Positions 39,009 through 49,088 of a stretch of DNA of 64,000 bases are shown here, in pieces. Position numbers and translations under genes: made by a program. How positions within the stretch are numbered: the stretch's first letter is position 1; every line of letters starts with the position of its first letter. The notes beneath the pieces were generated by a model, which was given only the letters and a program-made list of their open reading frames with translations, made no database searches and was not told the origin of the DNA. The DNA lies in NCBI GenBank assembly GCA_036675505.1, contig JAKFEW010000143.1, positions 62,001 through 126,000 of the forward strand, written 5' to 3'. Source of the DNA: JAKFEW01 sp036675505. GTDB lineage: Bacteria > Cyanobacteriota > Sericytochromatia > S15B-MN24 > JAQBPE01.

Positions 39009-40024
39009 TGGACGAAGCCCTCCTCCGAGCCCGCATCGCTGAGGGTGATGCGGACGCGATGGTGCAGCTCGCGAACCGCCTGCTCGACCCGCGTGACCCG
39101 CTCCACAACGCGATGGAAGGGCAGCGTATGCTGCGCCAGGCCGCGGGCTACGGCTCGCCGCTGGCGATGATGGGACTCGGCCAGCGGTTCCTGGTCGGGA
39201 TGGGCGTCCCCTGCGATCAGGTGGTCGGTGAGCGGTGGCTCGGCATGGCCGCCGAGATGGAGTTCCCGCCCGCGATGGAGGCCTGGGGACGCCACAAGCT
39301 CGCCACCGAGCCGGCCGAAGGCGCAGACTGGCTGCGACGCGCCGCCGAGGCGGGCTTCGCGCCGGCGATGCCCAAGTGGGCCGAGTGCCTGCTCGCTGGC
39401 GTCGGCGTGGCGCGCGACGAGGCGGAGGGCGAGCGCTGGCTCGCCGCCGGCATGGCGGCCGACATGGGCGCGGCCTTCGCGATCGCGGGGCGTAGGCGCC
39501 TGACCGCCGAGCCGGTCGAGGGCGAGCGCCTGCTGGCCGAGGCGCTGCGCCGCCGCGACGTGGGGGCCGGGCTCGAGCTCGGGCTGATCCGGTACCTCCG
39601 CCGAGACTTCGACGGGGCCGCGAAGGCCTGGGCGGCCTGCCTGAAGCTCGGCGCGGAGTCCGCGGCGGTGAACGTGGCGGCGATGGCCCGGCGCGGCGAG
39701 TGGCCGGCCGACCGGCCGCCGGCGGACGTGGAGGCGCTGCTCGCGCCGATCGCCGCGACCGGCGAGCCCTTCGCGGTGATCAACCTGGCCCTCTGGCGCC
39801 ACGCCGAGGGCGCGCTCGACGACGCGGGCGCGCGCGCGGCGATCGGCCGGGCCTGGACCGGCCCGGACCTCGACGCGGCGCGCGGCTGGTGGGGCGGCCT
39901 GGCGGCGGCCGGCGATCCCGAAGGCGCGCGCGTGCTGGCTTGGCTGCCGCCCGATCTCCGCACCCTTCCGATGGACCCGCCGACCCCCATGGATGGCCAG
40001 TTGGCCTTCCCGATCGAGGAGTGA
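39008..40024 (+). CDS. Sel1-like repeat protein
   Basis: 338 residues of Sel1/TPR-like alpha-solenoid repeats. Units such as GYGSPLAMMGLGQRFLVGMGVPCD and AAEAGFAPAMPKWAECLLAGVGVARDEAEGERWL match the A-x-x-G-x-x-x-A-x-x-x-L-G-x-x-Y pattern over about 20-290. There is no signal peptide. It overlaps the stop of lipoprotein C by one base (TGATG), so the two are coupled. Likely a scaffold for protein interactions. The partner is not known. Confidence 0.8.
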   Translation: MDEALLRARIAEGDADAMVQLANRLLDPRDPLHNAMEGQRMLRQAAGYGSPLAMMGLGQRFLVGMGVPCDQVVGERWLGMAAEMEFPPAMEAWGRHKLATEPAEGADWLRRAAEAGFAPAMPKWAECLLAGVGVARDEAEGERWLAAGMAADMGAAFAIAGRRRLTAEPVEGERLLAEALRRRDVGAGLELGLIRYLRRDFDGAAKAWAACLKLGAESAAVNVAAMARRGEWPADRPPADVEALLAPIAATGEPFAVINLALWRHAEGALDDAGARAAIGRAWTGPDLDAARGWWGGLAAAGDPEGARVLAWLPPDLRTLPMDPPTPMDGQLAFPIEE

Positions 40025-40028
40025 CCTC

Positions 40029-40385
40029 ATGAACCACCGTTGGATCACCCGCATCCCCGCGCTCGCCGTCATGCTCGTGATGCTCGCCGCCGGCCCGGCC
40101 GCCGCGGCCCCGGCGCCCGCGGCCCCAACCGACCCCGTGAAGGAGCTGACCAGGCCGGTCGGCGACGACAACAAGGCCCTGCGGGCCCGCGGGAAGCAGA
40201 TCACCACCGAGCTCGGGAAGCTGACCAGGCGCCAGAAGAAGATGGCCGGCCAGGCCGCCGCCGCCCGGGCCCGCTTGAAGGCGTTGGACGCCGAAATCGC
40301 GGAGCTCGAGCGGAAGCTCGCGGCGCACAAGGCGAAGCACGGCGAGAAGCCCGGGACGAAGAAGCAAGCCGGCGCGAAGAAGTAG
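40029..40385 (+). CDS. Small secreted coiled-coil protein
   Basis: 118 residues. A signal peptide (about 1-27, ending AAAAP) precedes a charged helix (about 45-100) with heptad-like spacing, and a Lys-rich tail (KHGEKPGTKKQAGAKK). Probably periplasmic or surface-associated. The GAGGAG Shine-Dalgarno overlaps the preceding stop, suggesting coupling to the Sel1 gene. No family assigned. Confidence 0.65.
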   Translation: MNHRWITRIPALAVMLVMLAAGPAAAAPAPAAPTDPVKELTRPVGDDNKALRARGKQITTELGKLTRRQKKMAGQAAAARARLKALDAEIAELERKLAAHKAKHGEKPGTKKQAGAKK

Positions 40386-40400
40386 CGCAGGGGGAGGGCC

Positions 40401-41390
40401 CTACGGGCCTGCCTCCTCCCCCGAGGGGAGCGGGAGGACGGCGTCGGCGAGGGCGTCGGCGGCCTCGGCCACGGTGCGGCGGCGGGCCACCACGTCGGCC
40501 AGAATGGCCTGCTCCGTCCGATCGTCGACGGCCGCCCGCAGGCGCGCCGCGAGGCGGCGTTCGGCCTCGCGCCAGACGACCTGGCGGGCCCGGGCCGCGC
40601 GCGCGACGCCCAGGCGGCCGGCGTCAGCGAGCCAGGCCTGGTGGTCGGCGATCGCCGCCCAGACCTCGGCCGTGCCGTCGCCCCGCTCGGCGGTCGCCGT
40701 GGCGAGGCGGATCGGCGGGCGCCAGCGGTCAGGTGGCCAGGGCACGAGGTCCAGGTAGGCCTCGATCTCCGCGGCGGCCTGCTTGGCGCCCGGCAGGTCG
40801 GCCTTGTTGATCACGAAGACCTGGGGCACCTCCATGATGCCCGCCTTCACAGCCTGCACGCCGTCGCCCAGGTGAGGCGGCTGCACCAGCACGGTGGTGT
40901 CGGCGAGCTCCGCCACCTCGATCTCCGACTGGCCCACGCCGACGGTCTCGATGATCACGACGCCGAAGCCGGCCGCGTCGAGCACCGAGGCGGCCGCCTC
41001 CGTGGCGAGCGCGATGCCGCCGAGATGGCCGCGGCTGCTCATCGACCGCACGTAGATGCCGTCGTCACCGGCGAGCCGGCCCATGCGCACGCGGTCGCCC
41101 AGGATCGCGCCGCCCGTGAAGGGGCTCGCGGGGTCCACGGCGATCACGGCGACGCGGTGCCCGGCGCCGCGCGCGATCCAGGCGAGGCGGTCCACCAGCG
41201 TGCTCTTGCCGGCGCCGGGCGGGCCGGTCACGCCGACCGTCATCGCGCGGCCGGTATGCGGGAGGAGCCGCGTCAGCAGCGCAGGCGCGGCCGGGTCGCC
41301 GTCCTCGACGCGCGAGATGGCGCGGGCGATCGCCCGCGCCTGCCCCGCCAGGACGCCCTCTACCAGGGCGTCGATTGGGGTCGTGCTCAC
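40401..41390 (-). CDS. meaB: MeaB/ArgK-type GTPase
   Basis: 329 residues. G-protein chaperone that loads and protects adenosylcobalamin mutases such as methylmalonyl-CoA mutase. P-loop GPPGAGKST and NKAD are present, plus the typical SMSSRGHLGGIALAT and IIETVGVGQSEIEV switch segments. The start is GTG at 41390, overlapping the stop of the double acyl-CoA dehydrogenase (GTGA). No mutase gene is in the window. Confidence 0.9.
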   Translation of the reverse strand: MSTTPIDALVEGVLAGQARAIARAISRVEDGDPAAPALLTRLLPHTGRAMTVGVTGPPGAGKSTLVDRLAWIARGAGHRVAVIAVDPASPFTGGAILGDRVRMGRLAGDDGIYVRSMSSRGHLGGIALATEAAASVLDAAGFGVVIIETVGVGQSEIEVAELADTTVLVQPPHLGDGVQAVKAGIMEVPQVFVINKADLPGAKQAAAEIEAYLDLVPWPPDRWRPPIRLATATAERGDGTAEVWAAIADHQAWLADAGRLGVARAARARQVVWREAERRLAARLRAAVDDRTEQAILADVVARRRTVAEAADALADAVLPLPSGEEAGP

Positions 41391-43705
41391 CGCACGCCCA
41401 GGTAGTTCGTGCCGATCACCAGGCGCTGGATCTCGCTCGTGCCCTCGTACAGCTCGGTGATCTTGGCGTCCCGCATGTAGCGCTCCACCTCGTACTCGCG
41501 CACGAAGCCATAGCCGCCGTGCAGCTGGACGGCCTTGGTGGTCACCCACATCGCCGTCTCGGACGCCAGCAGCTTGCCCATCGAGGCCACCATGTTGAAC
41601 TTCTCGCCGCGATCCTTGAGCTCCGCGCCGTAGCGCACCAGCAGGCGGGCCGCTTCGATCTCCGTCGCCATCTCGGCGAGCATGAACTGCACGCCCTGGA
41701 AGTCGGCGATCTTCTGCTTGAACTGCTCGCGCTCTTGCGTGTACTTGAGCGCCTTCATGAAGGCGCCGTGCGCGATGCCGACCGCCTGGGCGCCGATGCC
41801 GATGCGGCCACCGTCGAGCGTGCCGAGGGCCACCTTGAAGCCCTGGCCCTCGTCACCGAGCCGGTTCGCGACCGGCACCTTCATGTTCTCGAAGAAGATG
41901 GCGCGCGTGTCGGACGCGCGGATGCCCATCTTTTCCTCCTTCTTGCCGACCACGAAGCCCGGCGTCTCGCAATCGACGATGAAGGCGGTGATGCCCTTGT
42001 TGCCCTTAGCGAGGTCGGTGGAGGCGAAGACGATCATCACCTTGGCGAACGAGCCGTTCGTGATGAAGATCTTGCCGCCGTTGAGGACGTAGTGGTCGCC
42101 CTCGAGCCTGGCGGTGGTGCGCAGCGAGCCCGCGTCCGAGCCGCTCGAGGCCTCGGTGAGGCCGAAGGCGCCCAGCCACTCGCCGGTCGCCATGCGCGGC
42201 AGCCACTGCTGCTTCTGCTCCTCCGTGCCGTAGAGCGCGATCGGCTTCATGGCGAGCGAGATGTGGGCGTCCATGATCACGCAGGTGGTGGCGCAGGTCT
42301 CGGCGAAGACCTCGCTCATGATCGCGAACGACACGTAGTCCGAGCCGCCGCCGCCGTACTTCTCCTCGATCGGCAGGCCGAGCACGCCGGCCTCCTTCAT
42401 CGCCTCGATGTTGTCGAAGGGGATTTCCTCGGTGGCGTCGATCTCCATCGCGCGCGGCGCGAACTTGCCGTAGGACAGCTCCGCCATCATGTCGCGCGCC
42501 ATGCGCTGCTCCTCGTCCAGGTACGCGTCGCCGAGCTTCTCGAAGCGCTCGGTCATCTTCTGGATGTTGCGCCAGATGACGAGCTTTTGGATCTCGCTCG
42601 TGCCTTCGTAGAGCTCGGTGATCTTGGCGTCGCGGTAATGCCGCTCGACCGCGAACTCGTCGGTGTAGCCGTAGCCGCCGTGGACCTGGAGCGCCTCGTT
42701 GCAGACCTCGCGGCAGATCCGCGAGGCGTACAGCTTCGCCATCGAGCCCGCGAGCGTGTGCGGGCGGCCGTCGTTGCGCAGGCGCGCGGCCCGCTCGACG
42801 AGCAGGCGCGCGGCCTGGAGCTTGGTGGCCGCGTCGGCGAACTTCCACTGGATCGCCTGGAACTTGGCGATCGGCTGGCCGAAGGCCTCGCGCTCGAGCG
42901 CGAACTTCCTGGCCTCCTCGAGCGCCCCTGTCGCGATGCCGATGGCCTGGGCGGCGATGCCGATGCGGCCCGAGTCGAGCGCCTTCATGGCGATCGTGAA
43001 GCCGCCGCCGAGCTCGCCCAACAGCTGCGACTCATGGACGCGCAGGTTGTTCAGCACGAGGTCGCGGGTGTCGGACGAGCGGACGCCCATCTTGTGGGTG
43101 ATGCGCCCGATCTCGAGGCCGGGGGTGCCGCCCTCGACCAGGAAGCAGCTGATGCCCTTCGGGCCCTGGTCGTCCGGGTTGGTGCGCGCGAAGACGAGGA
43201 AGACGTTCGCGTAGCCCGCGTTCGTGATCCACTGCTTGGCGCCGTTCAGCACCCAGTGGTCGCCGTCCTTCACGGCCTTGGCCTGCAGGTGGCCGGCGTC
43301 GGAGCCGTGGCCTGGCTCGGTCAGGGCGTAGGCGCCGATCCACTCGCCGGAGGCCATCTTGGGCAGGATCCGGGCTTTCTGGTCGTCGTCGCCGAACGCG
43401 AGGATCGTCAGCGCCACCGCCGAGACATGCACCGAGTAGGCACAGCCCACGCCGGCGTCGGCCTTCGCGATCTCTTCGACCGCCAGGATGTAATCTTGCA
43501 CGGTGCCGCCGCCGCCGCCATACGCCTCGGGCAGCGGGATGCCCAGCAGGCCCAGCTTGCCCATCTCGCGGAACGAGTCCACGGGGAAAATCGCTTCTTT
43601 GTCCCAGCGGGCCGCGTTCGGCGCCAGCTCGCGTTGCGCGAACGAGCGGACCATGTCGATCAGGGCGTGGGAATGGCTATGGCTTTCGATGACGGTGGCG
43701 CACAT
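41387..43705 (-). CDS. Tandem fusion of two acyl-CoA dehydrogenases
   Basis: 772 residues containing two complete FAD acyl-CoA dehydrogenase domains, about 8-385 and about 395-772. Each keeps the ALTEPGHGSDAG / GLTEASSGSDAG flavin loop and its catalytic glutamate (E367 and E754) in the AKITELYEGTSEIQ context. The two halves are distinct (not a recent duplication). The linker runs through in frame without a start-like break. Upstream is a divergent GGDEF gene. The cluster also holds hydroxyacyl-CoA dehydrogenase, thiolase and crotonase genes. The substrate chain length is unknown. Confidence 0.9.
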   Translation of the reverse strand: MCATVIESHSHSHALIDMVRSFAQRELAPNAARWDKEAIFPVDSFREMGKLGLLGIPLPEAYGGGGGTVQDYILAVEEIAKADAGVGCAYSVHVSAVALTILAFGDDDQKARILPKMASGEWIGAYALTEPGHGSDAGHLQAKAVKDGDHWVLNGAKQWITNAGYANVFLVFARTNPDDQGPKGISCFLVEGGTPGLEIGRITHKMGVRSSDTRDLVLNNLRVHESQLLGELGGGFTIAMKALDSGRIGIAAQAIGIATGALEEARKFALEREAFGQPIAKFQAIQWKFADAATKLQAARLLVERAARLRNDGRPHTLAGSMAKLYASRICREVCNEALQVHGGYGYTDEFAVERHYRDAKITELYEGTSEIQKLVIWRNIQKMTERFEKLGDAYLDEEQRMARDMMAELSYGKFAPRAMEIDATEEIPFDNIEAMKEAGVLGLPIEEKYGGGGSDYVSFAIMSEVFAETCATTCVIMDAHISLAMKPIALYGTEEQKQQWLPRMATGEWLGAFGLTEASSGSDAGSLRTTARLEGDHYVLNGGKIFITNGSFAKVMIVFASTDLAKGNKGITAFIVDCETPGFVVGKKEEKMGIRASDTRAIFFENMKVPVANRLGDEGQGFKVALGTLDGGRIGIGAQAVGIAHGAFMKALKYTQEREQFKQKIADFQGVQFMLAEMATEIEAARLLVRYGAELKDRGEKFNMVASMGKLLASETAMWVTTKAVQLHGGYGFVREYEVERYMRDAKITELYEGTSEIQRLVIGTNYLGVR

Positions 43706-43755
43706 CGGCGGAAACCTCTCTGACGTTGTCCCGCGCGCCTTCGCACGGGTCTGAA

Positions 43756-43799
43756 CATTATACCTCGTACGTTTGGAAGCCTGGCGGCTAGGTATAATG
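43756..43799. promoter_or_regulatory. Divergent overlapping promoter region with an inverted repeat
   Basis: CATTATACCT (43756-43765) and AGGTATAATG (43790-43799) are perfect inverted copies 24 bases apart. Each contains a TATAAT -10 on its strand: one for the acyl-CoA dehydrogenase operon (minus) and one for the GGDEF gene (plus). The arrangement suggests shared control. Confidence 0.5.
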
Positions 43800-43844
43800 A
43801 CGCCGGGGGGACAACAACGTTTCTGGGGAAAGGACGCCCACGCG

Positions 43845-45482
43845 ATGATCCCGCAGACCGGGCAGGCGAATCAGCTCGACGAAATCCGGTCACTGGTTCG
43901 CCAGCTCGATCAGAGGCTGGGGCGATTGGACGGATGGACGCCGGGCGACGTGGCTGAGGGTCCGTCTGCCGAGGAGCGCATCGAGCAGCTCGCGGAGTTC
44001 GCGACGGCCGTCGGCGCCGCCCAGGAGCTCGACGGCGTGGTCGATCGAACGCTGGCGATGGCGCTCAAGCTCGCCGGAGCGGAGCGTGCATTCCTGACGG
44101 TGCGCGACTCCGACAAGACGTTCACCGATAAGCTGCGGTCGGCGAAGAAGAACGACGGCAACGCCTGGGCCTCCGAGAAGATCGCCCGGATGGTCGTCGA
44201 CAAGGTCATCGCGACTGAAGAAATCCTCTTCCTGCCGGATGTCTCCACGCTGCCCGAAATCGCCGATGAGGCTGCCGCCTACGAGGTTCCCCTCTCGAGC
44301 CTGATGGCCGTGCCGCTCATGGACGGCGATCGCCTCGAAGGTGTGCTCTACCTCGACCGCAACGGCGCCGGCGCCTTCTCGGCACGGGATCTCAAGCTCT
44401 TCCAGGCGATCGCCGCGATCACCAGCCGTGCCGCGCTCAACGCCCGCGCCTACCGCGAACAGGTGGCTCGCCGCGCCCACCTCGAGCTCCTCAACAAGCT
44501 CTACCAGGCCATCTCGCGTACGCTCGAGCTCGACCAGCTGCTCGACCAGATCGCGGCCATCTCGCTCGAGGTCACCAACGCCGAGCGCGTGTTCATCCTG
44601 CTCATGTCGGGGGGCCAGCTGCGCTTCGGCGCCGGCCGTGATCGCGGCGGCCCGCTCAACGCGCAGGCCAGCCGCGAGCTCTCGCGCTCGGTCTGCCAGA
44701 AGGTGGTGCAGACCCAGCAGGGCGTCTACGTCTTCGACACCGCCTCGGACGCCGAGTTCTCGGCCAAGCTCTCGGTGGTGAGCCTCAAGCTCAACTCGGT
44801 GGTGGCGGTGCCGCTCAAGGGCCAGCAGGGCCTGTCGGGCGTCCTCTACATCGACTCGAAGACCCAGGCCCTCCAGGCGCTCGAAAAGGAGCTCGCGATC
44901 CTCACCAACATCGCGAACGTCGCGAGCCTCGCGATCGACAACGCGCGGCTCTACCGCCAGGCCACCACCGACGGCCTGACCGGCCTGTACGTCCGCTCGT
45001 TCTTCATGGTCCGCATGGAGGAAGAGGCCAACCGCTCGGCGCGCTACGGCCGCACCTTCTCGCTGCTGGTCATGGACATCGACCATTTCAAGAAGTTCAA
45101 CGACAGCTACGGCCACCAGACCGGCGACGAAGTCATCAAGCTGGTCTGCCAGATCGTGAAGCGTGCGATCCGGGTCGGCCTGGACGTGCCCGGGCGCTAC
45201 GGCGGCGAAGAGCTGGTGCTGATCCTGCCCGAGACCAGCGCCGAGGGCGCGATGGTGGTGGCGGACCGCATCCGCAAGAACGTCGAGAACACGCCGCTGC
45301 CCGGGCCGAACGGCGAATCGCTGCGCGTCACGATCTCGGTGGGCGTCGCCACGTTCCCGGGGCAGGGCGACAACGCCCACCAGCTCTTCGAGCGCGCCGA
45401 CCAGGCGCTCTACCAGAGCAAGCAGAACGGGCGGAACCGCTGCACGATGGCCTCGATTCCGCCCCGTCCGGGTGGCGCTTAG
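43845..45482 (+). CDS. GAF-GAF-GGDEF diguanylate cyclase
   Basis: 545 residues. A short N-terminal coil (about 1-45) precedes GAF1 (about 55-200) and GAF2 (about 220-375). The GGDEF domain (about 385-535) has DIDHFKKFND, the active site G453-G-E-E-L457 and ISVGVATFPGQG. The RxxD allosteric I-site is not conserved (VGLD), so product inhibition is probably weak. No EAL or PilZ partner is nearby. ATG at 43845 has AAAGGA 12 bases upstream, a loose fit. Confidence 0.9.
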   Translation: MIPQTGQANQLDEIRSLVRQLDQRLGRLDGWTPGDVAEGPSAEERIEQLAEFATAVGAAQELDGVVDRTLAMALKLAGAERAFLTVRDSDKTFTDKLRSAKKNDGNAWASEKIARMVVDKVIATEEILFLPDVSTLPEIADEAAAYEVPLSSLMAVPLMDGDRLEGVLYLDRNGAGAFSARDLKLFQAIAAITSRAALNARAYREQVARRAHLELLNKLYQAISRTLELDQLLDQIAAISLEVTNAERVFILLMSGGQLRFGAGRDRGGPLNAQASRELSRSVCQKVVQTQQGVYVFDTASDAEFSAKLSVVSLKLNSVVAVPLKGQQGLSGVLYIDSKTQALQALEKELAILTNIANVASLAIDNARLYRQATTDGLTGLYVRSFFMVRMEEEANRSARYGRTFSLLVMDIDHFKKFNDSYGHQTGDEVIKLVCQIVKRAIRVGLDVPGRYGGEELVLILPETSAEGAMVVADRIRKNVENTPLPGPNGESLRVTISVGVATFPGQGDNAHQLFERADQALYQSKQNGRNRCTMASIPPRPGGA

Positions 45483-45492
45483 GCCTGTCGGC

Positions 45493-45495
<3 letters not shown>
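45480..45495. terminator. Small hairpin spanning two convergent stop codons
   Basis: TAGGCC-TGTC-GGCCTA: each end contains the TAG stop of the gene on its strand. A six-base stem without a T-tract is a weak terminator at best. Confidence 0.35.
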
Positions 45496-46374
<879 letters not shown>

Positions 46375-46381
46375 GGCCCCC

Positions 46382-47569
46382 TTATAGCTGAAGGTTTTCG
46401 AGGACGATCGCGTCGCCCTGCGCCGCGCCCGAGCAGATGGCCGCCGCGCCGTACTTCTTGCCGCTCGCGATCAGCTCGTAGGCGAGGGTGGTGACGAGCC
46501 GCGCGCCAGACGCGCCGATGGGATGGCCCATCGCGACGGCGCCGCCCTTCACGTTCATCTTCTCCGGGTCCGCGTCCATCAGCTTGAGGCTGGTCAGCGT
46601 GACGGCCGCGAAGGCCTCGTTGACCTCCATCACGTCGAGCTGGTCGATCGTCATGCCGATCTTCGCGAGCGCCTTCTGGATCGCGAGCGCGGGCACGGTG
46701 TGCAGGTAGGGCGGCTTCTCGCCGACCATCGCATGCGAGATGATCGCCGCCAGGGGCTTGAGCCCGCGGCGCTCCGCCTCCTCCTCGCTCATGAGCACGA
46801 GCGCCGCGGCGCCGTCGTTGACGCCGGGCGCGTTGCCGGCCGTGATCGTGCCGTCGGCGCCGAAGGCTGGCTTGAGCTTGGCGAGCTTCTCGGAGGTGGT
46901 GTCGGGCCGGATGCTCTCGTCGCGCGTGACCGTGATGGTCTCACCCTTGCCCTGCGGCACCTCGACGCCCATCACCTCGTTGGCGAACTTGCCGCCCTCC
47001 CAGGCCTGGTGCGCGCGCTGGTGCGAGCGCGCCGACCACTCGTCCTGGGCCTCGCGGGTGATGCCGTATTCCTTGGCGACGGCCGAACCGTGGATGCCCA
47101 TGTGGACGTCATGGAACGCGCACCACAGGCCGTCGTGGATCATTGAATCGATCAGCTCGCCGTTGCCCATGCGGTAGCCGTAGCGCGCCTTCTTCAGCAA
47201 GTAAGGCGCGTTGGACATCGACTCCATGCCGCCGGCGACGAAGACGGTGCCTTCGCCCATGCGCTGGAAGGTGTCGGCCATCGTCACGGCGCGCAGGCCC
47301 GAAGCGCAGACCTTGTTGATGGTCAGCGCAGAGGTGGTGACGGGCAGCCCCGCCTTGATCGCCGCCTGGCGGGCGGGGATCTGGCCGAGGCCGGCCTGCA
47401 CGACGGTGCCCATCAGGACGTTGTCGACGCTGTCGGGCTCGACGCCCGCGCGCGCAACGGCTTCCTTGATGATCATCGCGCCGAGATCGATCGCCGAAAA
47501 GCCGGCGAGGCCGCCGCCCAGCTTGCCGAATGGCGTGCGGACGGCGCTGACGATGACGGTTCTACCCAT
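46382..47569 (-). CDS. Acetyl-CoA C-acetyltransferase (thiolase II-like)
   Basis: 395 residues. The nucleophile Cys is in NKVCASGLRAV, the His in GHPIGASGAR, and the third motif reads ICSGAAQGDA instead of CxGGGQGxA, with the Cys kept but Gly residues substituted. In other respects it is a complete degradative/biosynthetic thiolase of the AtoB/PhaA type. It is followed by the Hbd-like gene and preceded by a crotonase. Confidence 0.9.
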   Translation of the reverse strand: MGRTVIVSAVRTPFGKLGGGLAGFSAIDLGAMIIKEAVARAGVEPDSVDNVLMGTVVQAGLGQIPARQAAIKAGLPVTTSALTINKVCASGLRAVTMADTFQRMGEGTVFVAGGMESMSNAPYLLKKARYGYRMGNGELIDSMIHDGLWCAFHDVHMGIHGSAVAKEYGITREAQDEWSARSHQRAHQAWEGGKFANEVMGVEVPQGKGETITVTRDESIRPDTTSEKLAKLKPAFGADGTITAGNAPGVNDGAAALVLMSEEEAERRGLKPLAAIISHAMVGEKPPYLHTVPALAIQKALAKIGMTIDQLDVMEVNEAFAAVTLTSLKLMDADPEKMNVKGGAVAMGHPIGASGARLVTTLAYELIASGKKYGAAAICSGAAQGDAIVLENLQL

Positions 47570-47589
47570 TGTTGGCTCCTGAGGTATGT

Positions 47590-48426
47590 CTAGGCGGTCC
47601 CGGAGGGACCGGGGAAGCTGACCGAGCCGCCGAAGGCGGCATCGGAGGGGGCGGCGGTGTCGCCGGGGTTGGGGAAGGTCTTTTCACGGGCCATCCAGGC
47701 GCGGATGCGCTCCCGGGTGCGGCCGTTCGCGAAGCATGCCGCGAACGCCTCGCGCTCGCCGACGAAATCGCCCAGCTTGCCGAGGTCGATCGCACGCTTG
47801 ATCTGGATCGCGCTGGTGCGGTCCATCGCCACGAGCGTGTCGGTCCAGCCGCGCACGCAGTCCTCGAGGATCATGCCGTGGCTGACGTCGTCGACCAGGC
47901 CCCAGTCGAGCGCCTCGTCGGCGGAGACCGATCGGCACATGAGCATCATCGACTTGGCGCGCGAGCGGCCGATCAGCTCGGGCAGGCGCTGAGTGCCGCC
48001 CCAGCCCGGCAGCAGGCCGAGCTTGGCCGCCTGGTAATGGACCACGACCTCGGGCACGGCGATGCGGAAGTCGCAGGCCAGCGCGAGCTCGATGCCGCCG
48101 CCGTAGACCGGGCCGTTGAGGGCCGCAAAGGTGGGCACCGAGGCGCGTGCGATCGCCCGCGCGACGCCCTGGCCGAACTCGCTGTAGGCCACGGCGCGGT
48201 CGACGTCGAGCTCGACGAGCTCGCGCAGGTCCGCGCCAGCCGAGAAGCACCGCGAGCCGGTGGCGGTCAGCACCATCGCCTGCAGGTCGACGTCTTTCGA
48301 CACCTGATCGAGGGCGTCGCGCAGCGCTTCCATCGTGGCGCGCGATAGGACGTGCAGCCCGTCCGGGCTATTCAGCGTCAAAGTGGCGACGCTTGCGGTC
48401 TTGACGACGTTCACGGTGGTGGTCAT
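47590..48426 (-). CDS. Crotonase-family protein (enoyl-CoA hydratase/isomerase)
   Basis: 278 residues. The oxyanion-hole GADLREL and GPVYGGGIELALACDFRIA motifs are present, with the first catalytic Glu in GGGIELA. The second Glu, usually in PE-x-x-LG-x-x-PG, appears as Ala (AAKLGLLPGWGGTQRL), so water addition is doubtful. It might be an isomerase, hydrolase or carboxylase-type member instead. It begins the unit with the thiolase and dehydrogenase, and its C-terminal about 35 residues are Pro/Gly/Ser-rich. Confidence 0.85.
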   Translation of the reverse strand: MTTTVNVVKTASVATLTLNSPDGLHVLSRATMEALRDALDQVSKDVDLQAMVLTATGSRCFSAGADLRELVELDVDRAVAYSEFGQGVARAIARASVPTFAALNGPVYGGGIELALACDFRIAVPEVVVHYQAAKLGLLPGWGGTQRLPELIGRSRAKSMMLMCRSVSADEALDWGLVDDVSHGMILEDCVRGWTDTLVAMDRTSAIQIKRAIDLGKLGDFVGEREAFAACFANGRTRERIRAWMAREKTFPNPGDTAAPSDAAFGGSVSFPGPSGTA

Positions 48427-48499
48427 CGCGCGCTCCTGGCATCATTGCTCTCAAGCGCCCTGATGATATCACAACCGGCCGTTTCAGACCCGTTACGAC

Positions 48500-48991
48500 C
48501 TAGTCGTAGTCGATCTTGTAGCGGGTCTGGGAGCCCTGGCTGACGGCGTGGTTGTAAGCCTCCACCGCACCGAGCATGGCCACCACCTCCGCGCCCACGG
48601 CGCCCGCGACGGCCGCCGTGCTGAGCGAGGAAGGTCGGATCTGGCGGGTGATGAAGTAGGCGGCGGCGCCCACCGCACCGCTCGCGCCCAGGAAGAACGC
48701 GCCGCGGGGCAGGTCGCCTGTATAGATGAGCCCGGCGCCGGGGAGCACGCTCACGATCGCGGCCACGATCGGGTCCGGGGTCGGCCGCACGGCGACGTCT
48801 TCCTTGTTGATTTTCCGGCGGCCGTCAGGCGTCTCGATCGAGAAGGTCTTGGCGTCCTCCTTCACGATCTTGCCCTTCACCTGGGTGCCGTTCTTGAGGT
48901 GGATCGTCTCGGCCAGGGCGGCGCCGGCCGGCAGCACCAGGGCGCCGGCGACGAGCAGGGTGAACAACGCGTGGAACGGGCGGATGGTCAC
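48500..48991 (-). CDS. Secreted or membrane protein, SH3-like plus DUF5683-like region
   Basis: 163 residues. A signal peptide (about 1-27, ending AALAE) precedes a small beta domain (ETIHLKNGTQVKGKIVKED...GRRKINKEDV, about 28-68) that looks SH3-like. The second half is hydrophobic with LPGAGLIYTGDLPRGAFFLG, similar to the LPGxGQxYxG motif of DUF5683 membrane proteins. Start ATG at 48991. The function is unknown. Confidence 0.65.
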   Translation of the reverse strand: MTIRPFHALFTLLVAGALVLPAGAALAETIHLKNGTQVKGKIVKEDAKTFSIETPDGRRKINKEDVAVRPTPDPIVAAIVSVLPGAGLIYTGDLPRGAFFLGASGAVGAAAYFITRQIRPSSLSTAAVAGAVGAEVVAMLGAVEAYNHAVSQGSQTRYKIDYD

Positions 48992-49059
48992 GGTTTCCTC
49001 CGAAGATCAGCCTACTCTAGCACGCTCGGGCGCCGCCGTGGTCGGAATCACGATGCGGA

Positions 49060-49088
49060 TTGAGCCGGGCCTTCGGAATTGCTACAAT
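49060..49088 (+). promoter_or_regulatory. Sigma-70 promoter before the first PfkB gene
   Basis: TTGAGC (49060-49065), a 17-base spacer and TACAAT (49083-49088), giving transcription about 60 bases before the ATG. Confidence 0.55.
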
